Part shown: piece by piece, positions 5,196 to 10,324 of the stretch
How positions within the stretch are numbered: the stretch's first letter is position 1
How the letters are laid out: each line of letters opens with the position of its first letter
DNA from: an uncultured Veillonella sp.
GTDB lineage: Bacteria > Bacillota > Negativicutes > Veillonellales > Veillonellaceae
DNA: 10,324 nucleotides
Assembly (NCBI GenBank): GCA_900757715.1
Contig: CAAEOZ010000049.1
Location: forward strand, 1-10,324
Direction of reading: 5' to 3'
Program-made: the position numbers and the translations under genes
The notes under the pieces: generated by a model
Database searches by the model: none
What the model was told of the DNA's origin: nothing
What the model saw: the letters and a program-made list of their open reading frames with translations, nothing else

Positions 5196-6503
5196 TTACA
5201 TTTCGTCATGGTCTTTAATGAGACCAGCTTTTTTCTTTTTCCAGTAGGAGTAGTAGAAAGGCAAGATTACAATACAGCCGCCTAGACCCCATAATAATTG
5301 GTTTGTTTGTGCTTGTGCCAACATCCAAAGGGATGTGCCGATAGCGATGACTGGGATTAAGTAGCCACCAGGGATTGTGTAGGAACGAGCTTTGTCTGCC
5401 CATTTGCGACGGAAGATAATAACAGCCAAACACGTTGGTAGATATTGTGTAAAACGAGATACCGCGCTGATTGCTGCTAGTGTTGTAAAGGAGCCAGACC
5501 AGGCAAGTAAAACACTAGCAATGGCAGTAACGATAGCTGCTACATATGGTGCATTGTAACGATTACGTTTTGCCAAAGCACTTGGTAACATACCATCCTC
5601 TGCCATGGATGTTGCTACACGAGGAGCATAGTAAGCTTCGGCAAAGTTGATACCACCCATAGAGATCAATGTGCCTATTAATACGATATACATACCAATA
5701 GGTCCAACAATTACGTTGAATGCATCTTGTACTGGAGCCTTGGTATTTGCCAAGTCAGTACCGAGTACACCAATAGATACGGCGAGGATTGCCATATACA
5801 GAACGGATACGAGAAGCATACACATGATAATAGCACGTGGTAAATTCTTTTTAGGATTTTTCATATCTTCTGCAGCAATGGCAATAACTTCAAATCCTGT
5901 ATACGCAAAGAATAGAAGTACTGCTGCTTGTGCAAATGATCCATCTACATAGGTATCTTGTGGGAATACAGGCGTAAAGTTAGCACCATTAATAAAGAAG
6001 ATACCAATTGCAATGAATAGGGTAAGTGGAACTAACTTAGAGATAGTAATTAAGTTATTAACGAATTTTGATACATTAACACCAAATATATTTACAACCG
6101 TAAGGCCTACAATTAAGATAAATGAAATGACATCCTTTGCAAAATCACCACTTAAAGCTGGTACTGCAGCACCTAATGCTGTAGCAAAGCCAACGGCCAT
6201 AGCCGCCCATGCAATAACGGTTACGATCCATTTTAGAACGCCCACTTCAAAGGCCCAGAAATCACCTAATGCATGTTTTGCATATAGATAAGGACCTCCA
6301 TTACGTGTAAATAGGCTGGCTGCCTCTGCAAAGCAAAGGGCGATACAACCTGCGATAATGGCGTCAAATAACAGGACGCCTAAGCTAGCGGAACCAATTA
6401 TAGAATATGCTTTGTTTGGTAGTAGGAAAATACCTGTCCCTACAATACCATTGATGCCAAGGAGTACAATACTCCAAAAGTCAAATTTTCCTGTTTCTTT
6501 CAT
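5196..6503 (-). CDS. APC-superfamily amino acid permease
   Basis: This 435-residue protein should carry amino acids or amines across the inner membrane by proton symport or exchange. It has about 12 hydrophobic segments and the family landmarks: the unwound helix-1 motif GINGIVGTGIFLLP (residues 17-30, substrate-binding backbone), and FFAYTGFEVIAIAAEDMKNP (198-217) with the helix-6 GFE motif and the following loop NPKKNLPRAI. The C-terminus is short and lysine-rich (SYWKKKKAGLIK), as expected for a cytoplasmic tail. Length is normal (430-450). The start ATG has AGGAAG upstream and lies 15 nt after the stop of the gamma-glutamyl hydrolase gene at 6519, so the two are almost certainly cotranscribed. 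The partner enzyme suggests that the substrate or exchanged product is a gamma-glutamyl-derived amino acid or amine such as GABA or glutamate. This is inference; substrate cannot be read from the sequence. Confidence 0.88.
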   Translation of the reverse strand: MKETGKFDFWSIVLLGINGIVGTGIFLLPNKAYSIIGSASLGVLLFDAIIAGCIALCFAEAASLFTRNGGPYLYAKHALGDFWAFEVGVLKWIVTVIAWAAMAVGFATALGAAVPALSGDFAKDVISFILIVGLTVVNIFGVNVSKFVNNLITISKLVPLTLFIAIGIFFINGANFTPVFPQDTYVDGSFAQAAVLLFFAYTGFEVIAIAAEDMKNPKKNLPRAIIMCMLLVSVLYMAILAVSIGVLGTDLANTKAPVQDAFNVIVGPIGMYIVLIGTLISMGGINFAEAYYAPRVATSMAEDGMLPSALAKRNRYNAPYVAAIVTAIASVLLAWSGSFTTLAAISAVSRFTQYLPTCLAVIIFRRKWADKARSYTIPGGYLIPVIAIGTSLWMLAQAQTNQLLWGLGGCIVILPFYYSYWKKKKAGLIKDHDEM

Positions 6504-6518
6504 GATACAATCTTCCTA

Positions 6519-7259
6519 CTATTTAGTTATATTTTCTCGAACTGCTTTTACGAATGCAGTAAATAAACGTTTTGCATTTTCATCACTTGTAGACATCATT
6601 TCTGGGTGGAATTGACAGGCGACTAACCAAGGATAGGATGGGTCCTCTAAACCTTCTACAGTACCATCCTTAGCTCTTGCTACAACTTGTAATCCTTTAC
6701 CGATGTTTTTAACTGTTTGGTGATGATGGGAATTCGTAATCCAAGTATTGCAACCTATAGCACTAGCTAGTTTTGAGTTGGTCTCAATCTCTACAGTATG
6801 GGTACCAAGAGACGGTGTTTGATTCTGAGAGTGTTTTATTGTACAGTTTTGATCATATTTTAAGTCTTGGAATAAAGAGCCGCCACGATATACATTTAAG
6901 ATTTGTAAGCCACGACAGATGCAAAAGATAGGAATTTGTTTTTCTTCTGCTGCTTTGATTAAAGCAAAGTCAAATTGATCTCGCTCCGGAAATACATCGC
7001 CAAGACCTTGCGAAGGTTCTTCTCCATAGTGGAGAGGGTATACATCATGACCGCCGGATAATAGTAAGCCGTCAAGTTTTGCTACCGTTTCGCGAGCTAC
7101 ATCAAGATTTTGGGTAAATGGAATTATAACAGGAATGCCACCAGTCTCCTCAATAGAACGAGGATAGTCTTGGTTTACGTAAGAACGCAATAAATCTACG
7201 TAAGGACCACCATTATCTCGTAAGATATTGCCAGATATGCCAATGAATGGTTTCATCAT
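6519..7259 (-). CDS. Gamma-glutamyl-GABA hydrolase-like class I amidotransferase (peptidase C26, PuuD family)
   Basis: The 246-residue protein belongs to the stand-alone class I glutamine amidotransferase-like hydrolases whose best known member, PuuD, releases GABA from gamma-glutamyl-GABA in putrescine degradation. The nucleophile is C115 in ICRGLQILNV, and H218 and E220 in CQFHPE complete the triad. The oxyanion-loop motif is LLSGGHDVYP (66-75), with Ser where many relatives have Pro. GGSLFQDL (126-133) and the substrate-side NSHHHQ (176-181) are also typical. The residue two before the nucleophile is Cys (FCICRG) where Gly is usual. Length is normal and the protein is cytoplasmic. GAGGTGAT stands just before two adjacent ATGs (7257 and 7254); the upstream one is taken. 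It is first in a pair with the permease at 5196-6503. No other putrescine-pathway gene is in the window, so the precise substrate is open and the puuD symbol is withheld. Confidence 0.88.
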   Translation of the reverse strand: MMKPFIGISGNILRDNGGPYVDLLRSYVNQDYPRSIEETGGIPVIIPFTQNLDVARETVAKLDGLLLSGGHDVYPLHYGEEPSQGLGDVFPERDQFDFALIKAAEEKQIPIFCICRGLQILNVYRGGSLFQDLKYDQNCTIKHSQNQTPSLGTHTVEIETNSKLASAIGCNTWITNSHHHQTVKNIGKGLQVVARAKDGTVEGLEDPSYPWLVACQFHPEMMSTSDENAKRLFTAFVKAVRENITK

Positions 7260-7344
7260 AATATCACCTCATATGTGTAAAAAACTGTACAACCTTATGT
7301 TAGTGTATCAGATTTTATGGATAAAAACACTACTAATAGATATA

Positions 7345-7361
7345 ATTATAAGGCTTATAAT
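7345..7361. promoter_or_regulatory. Perfect 17-bp palindrome between divergent transport genes (operator candidate)
   Basis: ATTATAAG-G-CTTATAAT is a perfect 8-1-8 dyad in the 220-bp gap between the leftward hydrolase/permease pair (start 7259) and the rightward AEC permease (start 7480). Each arm contains a TATAAT reading outward, so the dyad could overlap -10 elements on both strands and let one repressor control both directions. Matching -35 hexamers are poor, so promoter identity is uncertain while the palindrome itself is clear. Confidence 0.55.
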
Positions 7362-7438
7362 AGAGAAAATATGTTAAAGTTGATACATTTTACTATATTT
7401 TCTTTCAAGATATAGTTGTATATGTTTAGTGCGAAACA

Positions 7439-7447
7439 TGATATGAT
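7439..7447 (+). promoter_or_regulatory. Extended -10 promoter candidate for the AEC permease
   Basis: TGATATGAT is a TGN-extended -10 (hexamer TATGAT, 7442-7447), 33 nt upstream of the AEC start. A TTGTAT (7416-7421) stands 20 nt upstream, too far for a normal -35, but extended -10 promoters can manage without one. Confidence 0.45.
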
Positions 7448-7479
7448 AAACTACGAATGAACTGTGCGGGAGGTTTATT

Positions 7480-8523
7480 ATGGTTTTTCTAACATCTTTA
7501 CAAAGTATCATACCTATTGTGCTACTTATTTTGTTAGGATATATATTAAAAGGGCGGGGCATGTTTAATCCTACCTTTAGCGGTAATTTATCGCGATTTA
7601 TCATGTCGGTTGCATTACCAGCGGGAGTATTTGTATCTGTATTACATCACCTACATACTTCTGATATATGGAATTTACGATATGGCATGTTAGTGGTTGT
7701 CCTAACATATGTTATCGCATATATCGTAGCGTTTATTATGATGAAAATGTTGAAAGTTCCTAAAGGACGACGTGGTATTTTTATCAATATGGTAGTAAAT
7801 GATAACTGCTTGTTTATCGGGTTACCAGTGCAAATCGCCCTCTTTGGTCAAGATGCGCTGCCGTATTTCCTGTTATATTACATCGGTAACACTATTTCCG
7901 TATGGATGGTGGGAGTATTCCTTATAGAACTAGATCCATTGCCAAATTCTGAAGTAGATTTTAATAATGGCTCCCATAAGATTGATAGTATAAATAATGG
8001 TTCAGTATCTACTGAAGGTAAAAGCAAGAAACCTAAATTTGATTGGAAGAAGTTATTACCACCACCATTGATAGGTTTTTTTGTGGCATTAATCTTCTTG
8101 TTCTTTGAAATTCCTTTACTTCCAATTTTGCATACTACCTTGAATTACTTAGGTGACATGGTAACCCCACTATCCTTGATTTATATAGGTATTGTACTTC
8201 ATGATGCGGGCTTAAAAAGCATGCGTTTAAATAAAGACTCCATCGGTGGGATTGTAGGACGATTTGTCATTTCTCCGATTATCATGTTCTGTCTGATTAC
8301 GGTCTTACAATATGGAGCAGGCATTGTATTAGAGCCAATCGCAATCATCACCTTTGTTGTACAATCAGCAGGACCAGTCATTGCTGTATTACCAATTGTA
8401 GCTAATGAATCAAAAGCTGATTTGCCATTTGCTACAGGTCTAGTTATGATCAGTACTATATTATTTGTTGTAGTAATTCCAATCATAATGGAAATTTTAA
8501 CTATGATAGGTATACAAGCTTAA
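7480..8523 (+). CDS. AEC-family permease (auxin efflux carrier / malate permease type)
   Basis: This 347-residue inner-membrane protein has the two five-helix halves of the AEC (bile/arsenite/riboflavin-like) fold. Landmarks are the helix-2 proline region SVALPAGVFVS (43-53), the crossover helix motif NDNCLFIGLPVQIALFG (107-123), and the matching second-half region FVVQSAGPVIAVLPIVANES. Between the halves, residues about 152-190 form a hydrophilic loop rich in Asn, Ser and Lys, expected in the cytoplasm and somewhat long for the family. Bacterial members move malate or other carboxylates, which would suit an organic-acid-fermenting anaerobe, but the substrate is not encoded in any motif I can read. 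The ATG is supported by GGGAGG 6 nt upstream. The gene is transcribed alone, away from the hydrolase/permease pair, and ends at the terminator at 8553-8605. Confidence 0.88.
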   Translation: MVFLTSLQSIIPIVLLILLGYILKGRGMFNPTFSGNLSRFIMSVALPAGVFVSVLHHLHTSDIWNLRYGMLVVVLTYVIAYIVAFIMMKMLKVPKGRRGIFINMVVNDNCLFIGLPVQIALFGQDALPYFLLYYIGNTISVWMVGVFLIELDPLPNSEVDFNNGSHKIDSINNGSVSTEGKSKKPKFDWKKLLPPPLIGFFVALIFLFFEIPLLPILHTTLNYLGDMVTPLSLIYIGIVLHDAGLKSMRLNKDSIGGIVGRFVISPIIMFCLITVLQYGAGIVLEPIAIITFVVQSAGPVIAVLPIVANESKADLPFATGLVMISTILFVVVIPIIMEILTMIGIQA

Positions 8524-8552
8524 AATAAGGAAAAGATTAAAATAAGTAAATA

Positions 8553-8605
8553 AAAAATAGGTTCCTAATGGTCATATAGGTGGTGACTATTAGGAACCTA
8601 TTTTT
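8553..8605. terminator. Strong bidirectional terminator with shared arm sequence
   Basis: Arms 8553-8574 and 8584-8605 pair over 22 bp with a single G-T pair and a 9-nt loop. A-run and T-run ends provide U-tracts in both directions. It serves the AEC gene (stop 8523) and the leftward flippase (stop 8623). Its left arm AGGTTCCTAATGGTCA (8559-8574) is identical over 16 nt to that at 534-549. Confidence 0.9.
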
Positions 8606-8622
8606 ATGTAAGTATATACAGC

Positions 8623-10179
8623 TTATCTAAAGAATCTACCAACGAGTGGCATGCTAGCACCATCGTTTTTATTAAGGCCTTTTAAAAGAACCATGATAAT
8701 TACGTATAGTAGTAATCCTTCAATACCTGTGAGTATAAAGTTAGCCCACATTGGTAGGATGTCTATTAAGTAATGGTAACTCATGAAAATAAGTATACCC
8801 ATAACACCAGCACTGACCACATTTTTCCAAAGCAGGGAAATATCTAGGAAGTAGCCTGTGTATTTTTTGATATAAATCAAATTAAGTAATGCGGCAAAGC
8901 CAATATCAGCAACGGTTGCCCAAGCGGCACCGCCGATGCCAAGCCAAGGAATAGCAGTCAGTGTCCAGTTAAGGATGACCTTGATTATGAGGGAAATCCC
9001 CATATTTATGACTGGAATACGTGGTCTGTTGAGACCTTGTAGAATACCTGTTGTTACTTGATGTACACCTAGGAAGAATATAGAGAATGCCGTGATTTGC
9101 GTTGCTAGTTCTGCCTTAGGCGCATTGTAAATCAGTGTAACAGTTGGGGCAGCAAGTACATATAATAGCACTGTAAATGGTACGGTTGCCATAAATGTTA
9201 AACGCATAGAGCCAGCAGTGCGATCATATATACCTTGATGATCGCGTTTTGCAAAGGCATGAGAGATAGCTGGTACAATGCTTGTCGCAAGGGCTGCGGT
9301 AATGATGGTAGCCAAGTTGATGAGCGGTACCGCCATCCCAGTAAGGTAACCGAAGAGTTCTGTTACTTCGTTCATTGGGAACCCAGCATCTAATAAGCGA
9401 CGTGGTACGATAAGTAAGTCGAGATTCGCCGTTAACGGTAACATGATACTTGCTAAGGAAATTGGTATGGACAAGGTTAAGAGTCGTGACAAAATTTCTT
9501 TAGCTGATTCACGGGGGCCATCGTAGCTTTCACCAGTACTACTTGCTTTAGGTAATTTGTAGTAGTAATACAACAGCACCAGGAAGGCCCCAAAAGCACC
9601 TACACCGGCACCTAAGCTAGCGCCACCTGCCGCGGCCGGTAAGCCGTAAGGTAATAAAATAGCAGCAGCACCAAGCATAACGATGACCCGTAGCAATTGT
9701 TCTACAATTTGGCTAATCGCCGTAGGCGTCATCATTTCATAGCCTTGGATATATCCGCGGAAACAGGAAATCCATGTTACAAAGAATACTGCCGGAGCGA
9801 GCGCGATGATAGAGTAGTAGGCACGGCTTTCAGCAATGAGACCACTAGAGATTAACCAATCTGCACCAAAGTACATGGCAAGACTGGCGATAAAACCTGT
9901 AATAGTCAACATTGTAAAAGAAATATTGAATACTCTCTTAGCACCACTAAAGTCGTGTAAGGCTAATCGTTCTGCCGTCAAAATAGAGATGGCAATCGGC
10001 ACACCTGCGCTTGAAATTTGCAATAGTAACAAATAGATAGGAAAGGCCATCTGGTAGATGCCGATCCCTTCACCGCCCAAGATGCGGGATAGAAGAATCC
10101 AGTTGATACTACCGATGGCTTTCACTACGAAACCGGCAATGGTTAAAATTAAGGTTCCTTTTAAAAATCCACTAGCCAT
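8623..10179 (-). CDS. SpoVB/MurJ-superfamily polysaccharide flippase
   Basis: The 518-residue protein is a MOP-superfamily exporter with about 14 hydrophobic segments and near-family-typical length (500-540). The N-terminus FLKGTLILTIAGFVVKAIG, then LGGEGIGIYQMAFPIYLLLL and SAGVPIAIS (57-65), is characteristic of the SpoVB/YtgP group of Gram-positive lineages. These flip lipid-linked cell-wall or polysaccharide precursors across the inner membrane; Bacillus relatives include lipid II flippases. A later GILQGLNRPRIPVINMGIS also fits the family. The substrate here (lipid II or another undecaprenyl-linked sugar) is not decided by sequence. The start at 10177-10179 fits the family N-terminus but has no good Shine-Dalgarno within 12 nt; it lies 3 nt after the fba stop, so translation probably depends on ribosomes finishing fba. 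It ends at the terminator at 8553-8605. Confidence 0.9.
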   Translation of the reverse strand: MASGFLKGTLILTIAGFVVKAIGSINWILLSRILGGEGIGIYQMAFPIYLLLLQISSAGVPIAISILTAERLALHDFSGAKRVFNISFTMLTITGFIASLAMYFGADWLISSGLIAESRAYYSIIALAPAVFFVTWISCFRGYIQGYEMMTPTAISQIVEQLLRVIVMLGAAAILLPYGLPAAAGGASLGAGVGAFGAFLVLLYYYYKLPKASSTGESYDGPRESAKEILSRLLTLSIPISLASIMLPLTANLDLLIVPRRLLDAGFPMNEVTELFGYLTGMAVPLINLATIITAALATSIVPAISHAFAKRDHQGIYDRTAGSMRLTFMATVPFTVLLYVLAAPTVTLIYNAPKAELATQITAFSIFFLGVHQVTTGILQGLNRPRIPVINMGISLIIKVILNWTLTAIPWLGIGGAAWATVADIGFAALLNLIYIKKYTGYFLDISLLWKNVVSAGVMGILIFMSYHYLIDILPMWANFILTGIEGLLLYVIIMVLLKGLNKNDGASMPLVGRFFR

Positions 10180-10182
10180 TGA

Positions 10183-10324
10183 TTATAGTTTGTTGGAAGA
10201 ACCTAAAACATTTTTAATTTTGTGAGCTACCATGCCTTTAATAGCATCACGAGCAGGTCCTAAGTATTTACGAGGGTCAAATTCGGATGGATTTTGAGCC
10301 AAGTATTCACGTACAGATGCAGTC
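10183..10324 (-). CDS. fba: Class II fructose-bisphosphate aldolase, C-terminal fragment (runs off right edge)
   Basis: The last 46 full codons of a minus-strand gene are present, ending in TAA at 10183-10185. The tail contains FDPRKYLGPARDAIKGMVAH and ends in GSSNKL, closely matching the C-terminus of Bacillus-type class II (zinc-dependent) aldolases, which cleave fructose 1,6-bisphosphate to glyceraldehyde 3-phosphate and dihydroxyacetone phosphate in the cytoplasm. The metal-binding and catalytic residues lie beyond the window edge. The flippase gene begins 3 nt downstream, so the two share a transcript. In lactate- and malate-fermenting anaerobes the enzyme would act mainly in gluconeogenesis; that role is inference. 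Confidence 0.9.
   Translation of the reverse strand, partial: TASVREYLAQNPSEFDPRKYLGPARDAIKGMVAHKIKNVLGSSNKL

Noticed and set aside
5647..6615. Three plus-strand frames (5647-5952, 6013-6291, 6358-6615) opposite the permease and hydrolase
   Set aside because: They are antisense to strongly supported genes and lack ribosome sites and recognisable motifs.

Overview
The window looks like a chromosomal segment of a low-GC, outer-membrane-bearing Firmicute, most likely Veillonella or a close relative in the Negativicutes. The main reason is the combination of a trimeric autotransporter adhesin, which needs an outer membrane, with Firmicute-type genes: a YkvI-like membrane protein, a SpoVB-type flippase and a Bacillus-like class II aldolase. 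Strong AGGAGG-type ribosome sites and AT-rich gaps fit too. The genus is inferred from protein style, not from a database search.

Left part (1-1836). The 5' end of a YkvI-like membrane protein gene runs off the left edge on the minus strand. Next comes a structured intergenic stretch with an inverted repeat, two GC-rich mini-hairpins inside a possible 32-codon ORF, and a strong terminator. A minus-strand acetate-uptake (SatP/YaaH) gene follows; it is interrupted by an in-frame TGA at codon 50, where the family would fit TGG (Trp), so it is called a pseudogene. A 615-bp divergent gap then holds a CRP/FNR-like box, a 15-bp perfect hairpin, a possible 46-codon hydrophobic peptide, further dyads, and a candidate promoter with a dyad between its -35 and -10 elements.

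Middle (1837-5190). A 755-residue trimeric autotransporter is followed, past a 17-bp hairpin, by a very acidic 279-residue protein of unknown function. That protein looks like two NTF2-like halves. An exact 20-bp tandem duplication and a long-armed terminator close this block.

Right part (5196-10324). An APC-family amino acid permease and a class I amidotransferase-like gamma-glutamyl hydrolase form a minus-strand pair, hydrolase first. A divergent AEC-family (malate or auxin-efflux type) permease is separated from them by a gap holding a perfect 17-bp palindrome. A terminator sharing an exact 16-nt arm with the one at 525-580 lies between the AEC gene and a minus-strand SpoVB/MurJ-superfamily flippase. 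The flippase begins 3 nt after the stop of fba (class II fructose-bisphosphate aldolase), of which only the C-terminus is in the window.

The genes mostly concern nutrient import (acetate, amino acids, organic acids) and cell-surface construction. I see no CRISPR array, transposase, tRNA, rRNA or clear defence system. The points most worth a second look are the satP nonsense codon, the periplasmic coiled-coil tail on the adhesin, the acidic two-domain protein, the repeated terminator arm with the mini-hairpin element, and the two possible small peptides.
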